Shown here: positions 17,196 through 26,350 of the stretch, piece after piece
Numbering within the stretch: position 1 is the stretch's first letter
Layout of the letters: the number at the start of each line of letters is the position of its first letter
Source of the DNA: Mesonia hippocampi
GTDB lineage: Bacteria; Bacteroidota; Bacteroidia; Flavobacteriales; Flavobacteriaceae
DNA: 64,000 nt
Assembly: GCF_014197445.1 (NCBI RefSeq)
Contig: NZ_JACIFO010000001.1
Coordinates: 186,001 to 250,000 of the forward strand
Reading direction: 5' to 3'
The notes under the pieces: model-generated
The model's database searches: none
The model's input: the letters and a program-made list of their open reading frames with translations, nothing else
What the model was told of the DNA's origin: nothing
Translations under genes and position numbers: made by a program

Positions 17196-17238
17196 ATAAG
17201 AAAAACACTGATTTTAGGTGTAAATTCGCAGGGTTATG

Positions 17239-17664
17239 CTATAAGTTTTTAGTTAGGTAATGAGAAGCATGCCCTTTTGGTCTATCATTAATTGTTGCGA
17301 TATGTTGGTAATTGTTTTTTTCGTAGAAAGGTTTTGCTTGCCAACTGGTGGTTTCTACAAAAGCTTTTTCACAATTATTTTTCTTAGCAAAATCTTCAGC
17401 TTCTTTTAGTAGTTTACCACCTATACCCGTACCTCTACATGTTTTAGCTAACCATAATAGTTCTATATGTAAGGTATTCCAATAGCAAGAAGCTCTAATT
17501 CCTCCTACAATATTTTTATCTTTATCGCGTACAAAGGTGAAAAATTTAATTTCTTTTTCGATAGGTTCTAAGTTTGGAATTTCTGCATTATTAAAAGCAA
17601 TAATTCCTTTACTAAGTATTTCAGCTTCTTCTTTTTTGGGAGTAATGGTAGTTTCTATAGTCAT
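17239..17664 (-). CDS. GNAT family N-acetyltransferase
   Basis: 141 aa, single GNAT domain. The acetyl-CoA pyrophosphate loop is CRGTGIGGKLLKEAE, preceded by the beta4 segment LHIELLWLAK and followed by AFVETTSWQAKPFYEKNNY. The acceptor is unknown. It lies 34 nt after the DUF2130 gene on the same strand and may be co-transcribed. Confidence 0.85.
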   Translation of the reverse strand: MTIETTITPKKEEAEILSKGIIAFNNAEIPNLEPIEKEIKFFTFVRDKDKNIVGGIRASCYWNTLHIELLWLAKTCRGTGIGGKLLKEAEDFAKKNNCEKAFVETTSWQAKPFYEKNNYQHIATINDRPKGHASHYLTKNL

Positions 17665-17698
17665 TTTAAAGGTTTATTTCTCTTTATTAGAAGAGTAA

Positions 17699-18967
17699 TT
17701 ATTGATTTAAATCATCAAATTTAGCTTTCATGGTAGGATTGCCATAAGTAAGCTTTTTTATGGTTAAATCATCTGCTTTATTGTTGGCCAAGCGCAAGTT
17801 ATTTTCTGATGATAAAAGGGCTTCTTTTGTTTTGTTAAGGTGATTTATTGTTTTGTCAATTTCATCGATTGCCGTTTTAAATTTTCGACTTGCCAGGTCG
17901 TAATTGTAGGCAAAACCTTTTCTAAAAGCATCTATCTTTTCTTCGAATTTAGTAATGTCTATGTTTTGATTTCGCATGATGTTTAATTCTTGTTTGTATT
18001 TTAAAGAATTCATGGCTGCATTACGAAGTAGTGTTATAATCGGGATAAAAAACTGCGGGCGTACCACATACATTTTTTCATATTTGTGCGATACATCTAC
18101 AATACCAGTGTTGTAAAATTCATTTTCGGCCTCTAGGAGAGATACCAAGACGGCGTATTCGCAGTTTTTATCGGTTCGGTCTTTATCAAGTTTTTTAAAG
18201 AAGTCTTCGTTTCGTTTTTTTGTACTGGTCTCGTCGTTTTCGTTTTTCATTTCAAACATAATCGAAATGATTTCGTTGCCTTCGTTGTCGGTTTCTCTAT
18301 AAATAAAATCTCCTTTGCTGCCTTGTTTTGCATCGTTATCTTTTTCAAAATAAGCATTTTGAAAGGCGGTTGCGCGAAGTTTATTAAATTCTGATTCACA
18401 GTGTTGTTCTAAGGTTTCGCCTACCATTTTTGTAGAAAGCTTTTGTTTAAAATCTTTTAAGCGTGCAATTTCATCGTCTTTCATTTTAATGGTTTCATCT
18501 TTAACGCTAAGCTTATTGTTGAATTGCTCTCGGATAGATTTTTCTAGGAGTTGCTTTTCTGTTTCCTTGATTTTAAGGTTATTAGCTAGTGTATCACGCT
18601 CTTTTTCTACATTTTTTATAGCTTCAGATACTTCGTATTTTTTTTGCGTTTCTGCATTTTCAATTTTAGATTTCATCTCTGCAAGTTCAGCTTCTTTTTG
18701 AGCTATTTTTTTTGCTAGCCTTGCATGACTGTTGGCTTGTTGCTCGGTAAGTTGTTTTTCTCTATCGGCAAATTCTTTTTGTAATGCGTTTTTAAGGTTT
18801 GCTTCGGCAAGTTGTATGGCATTTTTTTTCTCTTTGTCGGCAAGTGCTAATCTGTTTGCAAGTTCTTCTTCAAATTGGTGATCGCGCACTTGTTTAAGAA
18901 TGTCTGCAAATCCGGCTTCATCTACTTTAAAAGTTTTTTTGCAGTTTGGGCATATAATATCGTTCAT
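17699..18967 (-). CDS. DUF2130 coiled-coil protein
   Basis: 422 aa. It begins with a knuckle-like CPNCKKTF, then a long charged coiled coil (~30-190; many K, E and A heptads), then the DUF2130 core with [43 protein letters not shown], a restriction-nuclease-like D-x-E-M-K arrangement, and [12 protein letters not shown]. The nuclease-like reading is inference from the motif; the family has no settled role. Only one CxxC is seen, so a zinc site would need a partner. Confidence 0.82.
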   Translation of the reverse strand: MNDIICPNCKKTFKVDEAGFADILKQVRDHQFEEELANRLALADKEKKNAIQLAEANLKNALQKEFADREKQLTEQQANSHARLAKKIAQKEAELAEMKSKIENAETQKKYEVSEAIKNVEKERDTLANNLKIKETEKQLLEKSIREQFNNKLSVKDETIKMKDDEIARLKDFKQKLSTKMVGETLEQHCESEFNKLRATAFQNAYFEKDNDAKQGSKGDFIYRETDNEGNEIISIMFEMKNENDETSTKKRNEDFFKKLDKDRTDKNCEYAVLVSLLEAENEFYNTGIVDVSHKYEKMYVVRPQFFIPIITLLRNAAMNSLKYKQELNIMRNQNIDITKFEEKIDAFRKGFAYNYDLASRKFKTAIDEIDKTINHLNKTKEALLSSENNLRLANNKADDLTIKKLTYGNPTMKAKFDDLNQ

Positions 18968-19021
18968 GGTTTACAAATTTTGGAAGATTAAAAATACACG
19001 AATACGTTAGGAATATAAAAT

Positions 19022-19075
19022 AAAAAAGCCTTTTATAAAAGATTATTTTTACAAAAGGCTTTTTTGAAGGAGGAT
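19022..19075 (-). terminator. Terminator of the lipoprotein gene 19083-19946
   Basis: Stem AAAAAGCCTTTT / AAAAGGCTTTTT with U-runs on both strands, placed just after the minus-strand stop codon. Confidence 0.8.
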
Positions 19076-19082
19076 GCTAATT

Positions 19083-19946
19083 TTAGCTAGATATTAGTCT
19101 TACTTCTAGCTTTATTTGTGTGTTTACATTTTTGCCGTCTTTTTTTCCAGGTAATAATATGTCATGAAATACAGAAAGACTTCTTACAATATCTTGTTTT
19201 AGAATTGTGTTTTCTGTGGTGCTTGTTTCTGTACTTATTGTGCGTTGCCGTTTTTTTGTATTGCTAACAGCTTTAATCTCTATGTTACGGATATCGCCTT
19301 TAGTATCGATAACAAAATCTATAAAGTAACTGGTATCTTTATGTGCCTGTACATAATCTAGGTGATATTTTATTGCTGACTGGAAACTACGGTATAAACA
19401 ATCTATACGGCAGTCATCATCGAATTCTGTCATTTTTAGTTTAGGAGGAATAGTTACATTTTCAATAGCGTAAATGGTTTCGGTAGGTGAGAGTTTTTTA
19501 TCTTTAATCTTGGCTACTTTACTATTATCTATTGGGATTTCTTCAAATTTATTTTTAGCGCCTTTATAAGTTTTTATTTTTTCTAATTGGAGTACGATGT
19601 TATCAAAAAAGAAATAGCAATTTCCTCCTCTTAGTAGGAGTATATACGGCTGATTGTCTATTATAATTTCTTGGTACTCGCTAACGTGGTAAGTTTTCTT
19701 TTCTAGATGTTCAAAAAATTTGGGGTTGTTGCTAGCAAAAGTATTGTCTGTGTTAAATTCTATAATTAGGTCATTAAAGCTGGTATTCATATTTTCGACC
19801 TCATCGGTATCTAGCGATCTTCCTACAAAACTGCTATAAGTCCAATCGGTTATTTTCCATTTTCCCTCTAGTGTGATGCTGTTTTCTGTTTGTGAGGTGC
19901 ATGCGCTAATGCAAAATAGCAGCACTATTAATTTGATGGTGTTCAT
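19083..19946 (-). CDS. Lipoprotein with lipocalin-like N-domain and TonB-C-like C-domain
   Basis: 287 aa. Signal MNTIKLIVLLFCISACTSQ with lipobox Cys 16. The N-terminal half starts LEGKWKITDW, as in lipocalin-like Bacteroidota lipoproteins. The C-terminal ~90 residues (YFIDFVIDTKGDIRNIEI...LPGKKDGKNVNTQIKLEVRL) resemble the energy-transducer TonB C-terminal fold, usually a peptidoglycan or receptor-binding module. No transmembrane or proline-rich linker exists, so it is not a true TonB. Function unknown. Confidence 0.65.
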   Translation of the reverse strand: MNTIKLIVLLFCISACTSQTENSITLEGKWKITDWTYSSFVGRSLDTDEVENMNTSFNDLIIEFNTDNTFASNNPKFFEHLEKKTYHVSEYQEIIIDNQPYILLLRGGNCYFFFDNIVLQLEKIKTYKGAKNKFEEIPIDNSKVAKIKDKKLSPTETIYAIENVTIPPKLKMTEFDDDCRIDCLYRSFQSAIKYHLDYVQAHKDTSYFIDFVIDTKGDIRNIEIKAVSNTKKRQRTISTETSTTENTILKQDIVRSLSVFHDILLPGKKDGKNVNTQIKLEVRLISS

Positions 19947-20192
19947 AGTTAAAAGGTTAGTTTAGTTATTTTAGTTTGTAAATTGGATTTTATAATTTAT
20001 CTCTGATCGTTCTGTAGTATATATGTATTTTAATTTGATAGTTATCTTAAGAGGTTAATTTATAGGTAGTTAATAAAATAATGAAGAAGTTTTTTAAGCC
20101 ATATTTTCGAGTTGTATTTCTAATAAAAAATGTTAAAAATAGTTATTTGTTTCCTTATAGGAAATAAAATTACACGCATATTTTATAATCAT
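19947..20192. other. Intergenic, no gene seen
   Basis: AT-rich gap upstream of the lipoprotein gene on the minus strand. I see no ORF, repeat or RNA gene in it; only the terminator at its right end is recognisable. Confidence 0.6.
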
Positions 20193-20233
20193 AAAAAAAC
20201 ACCATTAATCTATTAAAAGACTAATGGTGTTTT
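20193..20233 (-). terminator. Terminator of the metal-efflux operon
   Basis: Stem AAAACACCATTA / TAATGGTGTTTT followed on the minus strand by a T-rich run, 18 nt after the CDF stop codon. Confidence 0.8.
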
Positions 20234-20250
20234 CTTTGCATAAAAAGCTA

Positions 20251-21213
20251 TTAACAGGTTAGAAACTCACATTTATTTTTGTTTGTTTCAATTTGTACAG
20301 TAGGATGCTGAATATTAAATTTTTGCATGAGCTTGATGATGTTTTTCATAACATCTTGTTCTGCAAATTTACTGTTTATTACTGCGTGAAGCGAACCTAC
20401 ATTGTAACTGCCATCCATTGTCCAAACATGAACGTCGTGGATATTTACAACGCCATTTATTTGTTGTAATTCATTTTGAAGCTTATTTATGTTAACATTT
20501 TGAGGTACAGCTTGTAGCATTACTTTTACTGTATCAATTAAGTTTTTAGTAGCATTGTAGCCAATAAATATGGCAATACCTATGGCTAGAACTCCATCTA
20601 TCCAATTCCAACCCGTAAAGTAAATTATTATAGAACCAATTAAGACTGCAGCCCATCCGAGTACATCTTCTAATAAATGCAACATGATCGATTGGCTGTT
20701 GTTATTATGTTCGCTATGGCTATGCCCATGATTATGTCCGTGATGGTGGTGATGTTCGCCGCCATTTTTTATTCTAAGGAAAGCAAACCCGTTTACAGCA
20801 AGTCCTAAAATTGCTATCCAGAGCATTCCTAAGCTATGAACTTCTTTAGGGTTTATAAAGGAATTATACGCGGCTATAATCATTGTAAAAGAGCCTACTA
20901 ATAGGAAAATAGATAATATTAAAGCAGATAAGAGAGAAAAGCGTTTGTATCCGTACGAAAATGTTTTGCTGCGTTTATTTCCCGATATTTTCTCCATAAT
21001 TATAGCAAGCCCAATAGCTCCAGCATCCATAAAATCGTGAAAAGCATCGGCAATAATGGCAGTAGAGTTGGTTAAGATCCCTCCAATTAATTCGATTATC
21101 GAAAAGAAAAGGTTTAACCAAAAAGCTAAGGATAAGCCATCTTTAGTAGAAGATGGCTTATTTGAGGTGTTTTTGTGAGCAGTGCAGCTACTTTTTTCGT
21201 TAGTATCTATCAT
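20251..21213 (-). CDS. Cation diffusion facilitator metal transporter
   Basis: 320 aa, six membrane segments. Both CDF metal-site motifs are present: HxxxD in TM2 (H59, D63) and LHLLEDVLGW in TM5. A histidine-rich cytoplasmic loop (five consecutive His, then GHNHGHSHSEH) sits between TM4 and TM5, as in ZitB/CzcD zinc exporters. The C-terminal ferredoxin-like domain has VHDVHVWTMD. It probably exports Zn, Co or Cd by proton antiport. It is the last gene of the copA-HMA-CDF run, 13 nt after the HMA gene. Confidence 0.9.
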   Translation of the reverse strand: MIDTNEKSSCTAHKNTSNKPSSTKDGLSLAFWLNLFFSIIELIGGILTNSTAIIADAFHDFMDAGAIGLAIIMEKISGNKRSKTFSYGYKRFSLLSALILSIFLLVGSFTMIIAAYNSFINPKEVHSLGMLWIAILGLAVNGFAFLRIKNGGEHHHHHGHNHGHSHSEHNNNSQSIMLHLLEDVLGWAAVLIGSIIIYFTGWNWIDGVLAIGIAIFIGYNATKNLIDTVKVMLQAVPQNVNINKLQNELQQINGVVNIHDVHVWTMDGSYNVGSLHAVINSKFAEQDVMKNIIKLMQKFNIQHPTVQIETNKNKCEFLTC

Positions 21214-21226
21214 GATATTATTTTTA

Positions 21227-21448
21227 TTATTCTATCAATTCTGCTTTAAAACCTTTACGTTTAATAATGGTAATTACTTTTTCTGGGGTAATTTCTTTAG
21301 CATTTATTGTAAGGAGTTTATCAGGATTATCGGTATCTACACTCCAGTTGCTAATGGCATCGGTACTGTCTAAATCGGCTTGTACTTTGGCTACACAATT
21401 ACCACAATTTAAATTGGTTTTAAATATAAATTCTTTGTTATTTTCCAT
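21227..21448 (-). CDS. Free heavy-metal-associated (HMA) domain protein, CopZ-like
   Basis: 73 aa, one ferredoxin-like HMA domain with metal ligands Cys15 and Cys18 (NLNCGNC). The usual Met before the first Cys is replaced by Asn-Leu-Asn. Cytosolic copper chaperones of this type hand Cu(I) to CopA. It lies between copA and the CDF gene in one transcription direction. Confidence 0.85.
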   Translation of the reverse strand: MENNKEFIFKTNLNCGNCVAKVQADLDSTDAISNWSVDTDNPDKLLTINAKEITPEKVITIIKRKGFKAELIE

Positions 21449-21547
21449 GTGACTTGTTTTTTATAGTTATAATATGGTACAAATTTCATTAAAATAAATA
21501 GAGAAAGTGTTGTACAATTCTGCGTATGATTTATGAGATTTACAGAT

Positions 21548-23965
21548 TTATTTTTTCCATTTTAGGCGTAAACTATTAGTAACTACACTAACACTACTCA
21601 TTGCCATGGCAGCTCCTGCAATCATAGGATTTAGCAAAAAGCCATTTATAGGGTATAAAATACCAGCAGCGATAGGAATACCTATAAGGTTGTAAATAAA
21701 TGCCCAAAATAGGTTTTGTTTAATAGTAGCAACGGTGTGTTTAGAGAGTTTAATTGCTTGAGGGATTTTACTTAAATCGGAAGATATAATCGTCATTTTA
21801 GCAACATCCATAGCAATATCGCTTCCTTTTCCCATGGCAATACTTACATCGGCGGTAGCAAGTGCTGTACTATCGTTAATGCCATCGCCTACCATGGCTA
21901 CTATTTTTCCTTTTTGTTGCAATTCTTTTACAAAATCGGCTTTATGTTGTGGTAAGACCTCGGCTTTATAGTGGTTTATACCTGTTTCTTTTGCAATTGC
22001 TTTTGCCGTTGCCTCATTATCTCCTGTTAGCATATAAAGGTCTATACCCATAGATTGTAGCGTTTTAATAGCAGCAGCGGAGGTTTCTTTAATTTTATCT
22101 GAAATGGCTAGTACAGCAAGTGCCTTGGTACTTGTAGCAAACCAAATTACTGTTTTTGCTTCAGCGCTCCATTTTTTAGCATGGTCTAAGAGTTTAGCAT
22201 CTATTTGAATTGCATTTTCGGCAAGGAGTTTTTTGTTACCCACATAATAGGTTTCCTGATTATGCTGGGCTTTGGCGCCTTTACCTGTGATGCTTTCAAA
22301 ATTAGATAACTTGGTTATAGGTAAGTTTCCTAATTTTTTAACCACGGCATCTGCTAAAGGATGCTCCGATTGTTTTTCTAAACTGTATAAAATGGCTTGG
22401 GCTGAAGAATCGCTATTAAGCCAATGCATGTTGGTAACAATAGGCTTTCCTTCTGTAATGGTACCTGTTTTATCTAAGATAATTGCGTTAACTTGTTTTG
22501 CTAATTCGAGGCTTTCTGCATCTTTAATTAAAATACCTTGTTCTGCACCTTTTCCTACACCTACCATAATGGCTGTAGGCGTAGCTAAACCTAATGCACA
22601 AGGGCAGGCAATAACTAGTACGGTAATGGCAGCTAATAATCCTTGAACTATTCCGTTATCGCCGCCTAGTATTATCCAAAGTATAAAGGTAAGTAGCGCA
22701 ATACCCATTACTATTGGAACAAAAATACCAGCAATTTTATCGACTAATTTCTGGACAGGTGCTTTGCTACCTTGTGCATCTTGTACCATTTTGATAATTT
22801 GGGCAAGCATGGTTTCTTTACCTACTTTTTCTGCCTTAAAATTAAAGCTGCCTTTTTGATTGATGGTTCCTGCAAAAACTTTTTCATTTTCCTTTTTTAA
22901 TACAGGGATTGGTTCGCCGCTAAGCATACTTTCATCTACATAAGAGGTTCCGTTGGTTACTATACCGTCTACCGCAATTTTTTCTCCGGGTTTTACCAGA
23001 ATAATATCGTTGGTAACAACTTCTTCTATAGGGATTTGTTTTTCTGTTCCATCAGGTTTTACGATTACTACTGTTTTAGGTTGGAGTCCCATTAGTTTTT
23101 TGATGGCAGAGGAGGTGTTTCCTTTGGCTTTTTCTTCTAGTAATTTTCCTAATAATATAAAAGCGATAATTACTGCAGCAGCTTCAAAGTAAACATGTGC
23201 TTCTAAGCCTCTGGATTCCCAGAATTTAGGGAACAGCATATTAAAAACACTAAATATGTAAGCGATTCCTGTACTTAATGCGACAAGCGTATCCATATTT
23301 GCCGAACGATGCTTGGCTTGTTTCCATGCATTGATAAAAAAATCTTTACCAAACCAGAGTAATACAGGAGTAGAAAACACCCACATGATTTCGTTGGCGT
23401 AAGGGATGTTCATAAAAAACATTCCGATTACAACAACAGGGATTGATAGCAGTACAGCCCATGTGGTTTTTGTTTTTAATTGCTTGAATTTTTTTTCATG
23501 AATGGCTTCAAGAGATTCTTGTTGGGTAGACTCATCTTCAATCAATAAGTCGTAACCAGCCTCTTGAATGGCATTTTGTAATTTCTGGGCGTTAGTTATG
23601 TTTGGGAGGTATTCTACCGTTAAGTTTCCTGTCGCAAAATTAACAGCAGAGCTTATCACACCAGGCACATAAGCAATAACATTTTCGGCACTTCCAGCAC
23701 AGGAGGCACAGGTCATTCCTAACACGGGGAAAACTTTTTTTACAACAGTAACACCATAGCCTAAATCTTTAATGGCTTGTACTGCTTTGGGAAGTACTTC
23801 TTCGTCTTTAATATTAATTGCAGCACGTTGATTGTTTAATTCTACTTTGTGAGATATAATGCCATCAACTTGGGCTAAACCTTTTTCTACAATTAGTGCA
23901 CAATGTTCGCTCTCAACACCTTCTAATGGAAGGTAAATAATGTTTTCATTTATAGTTGTTGCCAT
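21548..23965 (-). CDS. copA: Copper-exporting P1B-type ATPase
   Basis: 805 aa. Two N-terminal HMA domains: the first (~10-75) has only S19-x-x-C22, the second has intact C86-x-x-C89 (GMTCASC). Then eight membrane segments with the Cu(I)-binding C454-P-C456, the phosphorylation site D498 in DKTGT, TGDN and GDGIND hinge motifs, and HPLA for nucleotide binding. It pumps Cu(I) out of the cytosol. It heads the run copA-HMA-CDF. The degenerate first HMA may be regulatory or non-functional. Confidence 0.94.
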   Translation of the reverse strand: MATTINENIIYLPLEGVESEHCALIVEKGLAQVDGIISHKVELNNQRAAINIKDEEVLPKAVQAIKDLGYGVTVVKKVFPVLGMTCASCAGSAENVIAYVPGVISSAVNFATGNLTVEYLPNITNAQKLQNAIQEAGYDLLIEDESTQQESLEAIHEKKFKQLKTKTTWAVLLSIPVVVIGMFFMNIPYANEIMWVFSTPVLLWFGKDFFINAWKQAKHRSANMDTLVALSTGIAYIFSVFNMLFPKFWESRGLEAHVYFEAAAVIIAFILLGKLLEEKAKGNTSSAIKKLMGLQPKTVVIVKPDGTEKQIPIEEVVTNDIILVKPGEKIAVDGIVTNGTSYVDESMLSGEPIPVLKKENEKVFAGTINQKGSFNFKAEKVGKETMLAQIIKMVQDAQGSKAPVQKLVDKIAGIFVPIVMGIALLTFILWIILGGDNGIVQGLLAAITVLVIACPCALGLATPTAIMVGVGKGAEQGILIKDAESLELAKQVNAIILDKTGTITEGKPIVTNMHWLNSDSSAQAILYSLEKQSEHPLADAVVKKLGNLPITKLSNFESITGKGAKAQHNQETYYVGNKKLLAENAIQIDAKLLDHAKKWSAEAKTVIWFATSTKALAVLAISDKIKETSAAAIKTLQSMGIDLYMLTGDNEATAKAIAKETGINHYKAEVLPQHKADFVKELQQKGKIVAMVGDGINDSTALATADVSIAMGKGSDIAMDVAKMTIISSDLSKIPQAIKLSKHTVATIKQNLFWAFIYNLIGIPIAAGILYPINGFLLNPMIAGAAMAMSSVSVVTNSLRLKWKK

Positions 23966-24139
23966 TTTCTATAGTGTTTATTTTGAACTACAAAGATGAC
24001 AGGAAGTTACGAAAAAATTATTGCGAAATTTTAGAATTGTTTTATAAGATTTACATAAGAGGCTTTATAATAATTTTTTTGAAATAGTTATATTAACTGT
24101 AACTAAAAGTGTACAATGTTATTGAAAAAAAGGATGATT

Positions 24140-24166
24140 ACTTTCTCTGTAAGAAAGTTTTTTTTT
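24140..24166. terminator. Possible weak terminator hairpin
   Basis: ACTTTCT-CTGTA-AGAAAGT followed by eight T on the plus strand; flanking genes both run on the minus strand, where the tail is poor. Real terminator function is doubtful. Confidence 0.3.
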
Positions 24167-24191
24167 GTAATTTATGGAGAGAGATAACAGC

Positions 24192-24773
24192 TTAAGAAAG
24201 CTTTTTTATAGCTAAATTTTTAACAATTGTTTTTCCGTTTGTTATTAAGCCTAAATAGCCAGGTTTATTAAGTTTATATTTAGCGATTTGCTTATCGATG
24301 ATAAGGACATCGTCTATAAAAATGCTTAGGTTATCTTTGTAAAGCTTTACCTTTAGGTTATACCATGTATTGTTTTGGATTTCGATAGGTTTTTCTATAA
24401 ATGTAGAACCTCCTCCTGGGCGTTCTGTATTGGTTTCATCAAATTCTCCTCGGCCTATTTTTAGCGCGTTTTCTATGGTATAAAGGTAAGCCCGAAGGTA
24501 TTCATCTTGGTTGAGGTTTAACATAAGTTCAAACAAAGAACCATTAAGCATGTTAACATCTAATTCTATGCTGTAGTTTTTGGGTAGCTTTTCTAAAGAT
24601 GTTAGGGTAGCCCATTCTAGGCTTTTTCCGTTGCCTATATAAGTATATTCATCTAGCGTCCAATTTCCTGAAATAATTTTCCAATTTGGTTCTTCTAAGG
24701 AAATGTTTTTACTTCCTGCGCAAGAAAAAAGTAGAAGTATAAATAGCGGTAATACAATGTGTTTAGTTTTCAT
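24192..24773 (-). CDS. Lipoprotein with concanavalin-A-like (DUF1080-type) domain
   Basis: 193 aa. Signal MKTKHIVLPLFILLLFSCAG with lipobox Cys 18. The body is a laminin-G/DUF1080-like beta-sandwich: WKIISGNWTLDEYTYIG, KNYSIELDVNM, WYNLKVKLYKDNLSIFIDDVLI, KPGYLGLITNGKTIVKNLAI. Such domains bind or cleave glycans at the cell surface, but no catalytic residues are recognisable. It stands between the copper genes and the small membrane protein genes and has no clear link to either. Confidence 0.7.
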   Translation of the reverse strand: MKTKHIVLPLFILLLFSCAGSKNISLEEPNWKIISGNWTLDEYTYIGNGKSLEWATLTSLEKLPKNYSIELDVNMLNGSLFELMLNLNQDEYLRAYLYTIENALKIGRGEFDETNTERPGGGSTFIEKPIEIQNNTWYNLKVKLYKDNLSIFIDDVLIIDKQIAKYKLNKPGYLGLITNGKTIVKNLAIKKLS

Positions 24774-24878
24774 AAGTGGTGATTAGTTAGAAGTTAAAAA
24801 AAATACGTGATTCTAATACTTGTTAAAGTGAATAACAAATTTTTGAGAATCACGTATATAAGTTGGGTAAGGTTTAAA

Positions 24879-25112
24879 TTAGCTCATTGAAGCTGCGCCA
24901 ATCCCAAGTACAGTTGCTATAATTTGAAGAAGTATTCCAAATCCAAACCCCCATAAGGCAGCATAACAAGCAGTTTTAGCTTTTTGAGGACTTTCGTTTT
25001 TATTCATAAAATAAATAATAGCTCCTGCTAAAGGAATACAAAAAGATAAAACTTTTAACCCAGTGCTTAACTGGTCGTTATTGTTTTCGTTTGTGTTTAA
25101 TTGTTCTGACAT
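24879..25112 (-). CDS. Small two-TM membrane protein
   Basis: 77 aa. A hydrophilic Asn-rich N-terminus (~1-18) is followed by two hydrophobic segments (~22-37 and ~52-74) joined by NKNESPQKAKTACYAALWG, a pattern seen in small Bacteroidota membrane proteins linked to DUF4190-like families. It begins 10 nt after the DUF2085 gene, so the two form a pair. No function known. Confidence 0.65.
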   Translation of the reverse strand: MSEQLNTNENNNDQLSTGLKVLSFCIPLAGAIIYFMNKNESPQKAKTACYAALWGFGFGILLQIIATVLGIGAASMS

Positions 25113-25122
25113 AGTTTAAAAA

Positions 25123-25491
25123 TTAATTGATGATTGTTAGTATTAGATTTCCGATATAAATTCCGATTATAGATATTAACGACATAGTGCCTATTCCGCT
25201 CATTAACCCGGTTATAAACCTTCTGCTATTAGTACTCTCTATATTGAAGTATGCTTGGATAGCTCCATCTATATAAGTAGGGATAATTAATAAAACTGTC
25301 CAGAGAAGCGGTATTTTTATAACACCAAAAATAAAGAGTGGGAGCACAACATAACCTAAGTTAATTCCTGTACATCGTGCGCATAGGGGGAATTGTTTTC
25401 CTTTCCAAAAAAAAGAGCGTTCAGGTTTTCTGTGGCAGTAGGTAAATTCTAGATTAGCTCCTTTTAGTTTAAAATCTTTTATTTTTCTCAT
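25123..25491 (-). CDS. DUF2085 membrane protein
   Basis: 122 aa. The DUF2085 motif is clear: CHRKPERSFFWKGKQFPLCARCTGI, i.e. C-H then C-x2-C, likely a metal or redox site, followed by three hydrophobic segments. Biochemical role unknown. It is paired with the 77-aa membrane protein. Confidence 0.82.
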   Translation of the reverse strand: MRKIKDFKLKGANLEFTYCHRKPERSFFWKGKQFPLCARCTGINLGYVVLPLFIFGVIKIPLLWTVLLIIPTYIDGAIQAYFNIESTNSRRFITGLMSGIGTMSLISIIGIYIGNLILTIIN

Positions 25492-25649
25492 TAATTATTT
25501 CTTTCTGATGATAGAAACATTTTACATGGGTTACTTTGTATGTAAACTATGTAAATATAATATTTTTAAGCGACTGCTAATTTAGTGTTTTTTGAGGTTT
25601 TACAATTCTTTTTTTATCGTGATGCTTGTAATTTGAGGTGTTTTTTTAT

Positions 25650-26213
25650 TTACACTTCATCTAAGGGTTTTCGTTTTTCATTTCTAATTTTTTTAAAGTG
25701 GCTAGGGGTTAATCCAGTAACTTTTTTAAACTGATTGCTTAGGTAAGCAACGCTAGAATAGTTTAAACGGTGTGCAATCTCACTTAGTGATAACTCGTCA
25801 TAGACAAGTAATTCTTTGACCTTTTCAATTTTTTGGGCGATAAAATATTTTTCGATGGTGGTACCTTCAACTTCCGAAAATAGGTTGGAAAGGTAATTGT
25901 AATCAAGGTTTAATTCTTTACTAAGCAGGTTAGATAGGTTTGTTTTTGTTTCGCCATCTTGATGATGTACAAGGTCTATGATAATTGTTTTTATTTTTTC
26001 TATAATGCGGCTTTTTTTGTCATCGATTAATTCAAAGCCTAAATTTGATAAAATTTTACTGAGGTTAAGTTTTTCTTCTACGCTAAGCTGATTTTCTATA
26101 ATAACTTCTCCAAGCTTAATACTTCTAACGTTTATGTTTAGTTTGTCTAACTCGTTTCTAATAACCATATTACAACGATTACAAACCATGTTTTTAATGA
26201 ATAGCACTGTCAT
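25650..26213 (-). CDS. HMA domain - AraC-type DNA-binding fusion regulator
   Basis: 187 aa. Residues ~1-65 look like an HMA ferredoxin domain with C11-x-x-C14 (MVCNRCNMVI) and a FELIDDKKSR end. Residues ~85-187 are an AraC double helix-turn-helix (LSLSEIAHRLNYSSVAYLSNQFKKVTGLTPSHFKKIR). The fusion suggests a one-component Cu(I) or other soft-metal sensor whose likely targets are copA, HMA and CDF nearby on the same strand (inference). Confidence 0.82.
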   Translation of the reverse strand: MTVLFIKNMVCNRCNMVIRNELDKLNINVRSIKLGEVIIENQLSVEEKLNLSKILSNLGFELIDDKKSRIIEKIKTIIIDLVHHQDGETKTNLSNLLSKELNLDYNYLSNLFSEVEGTTIEKYFIAQKIEKVKELLVYDELSLSEIAHRLNYSSVAYLSNQFKKVTGLTPSHFKKIRNEKRKPLDEV

Positions 26214-26289
26214 ACTCTTCTGTTTAGAATTACAAAGATAAAATTCTAAATTAACCCCTGTTGTTTTATTTAGGCTTTTTATATAAAGT

Positions 26290-26329
26290 AAAAAGGTAAA
26301 CCTTCTTGTTGTAGAGGTTTACCTTTTTT
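26290..26329 (-). terminator. Terminator of the pirin gene
   Basis: Stem AAAAAGGTAAACC / GGTTTACCTTTTT with a 13-nt loop, 21 nt past the minus-strand stop codon at 26351; T-run on the minus strand. Confidence 0.85.
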
Positions 26330-26350
26330 AATAGCAATAAGTTCTTTTAA

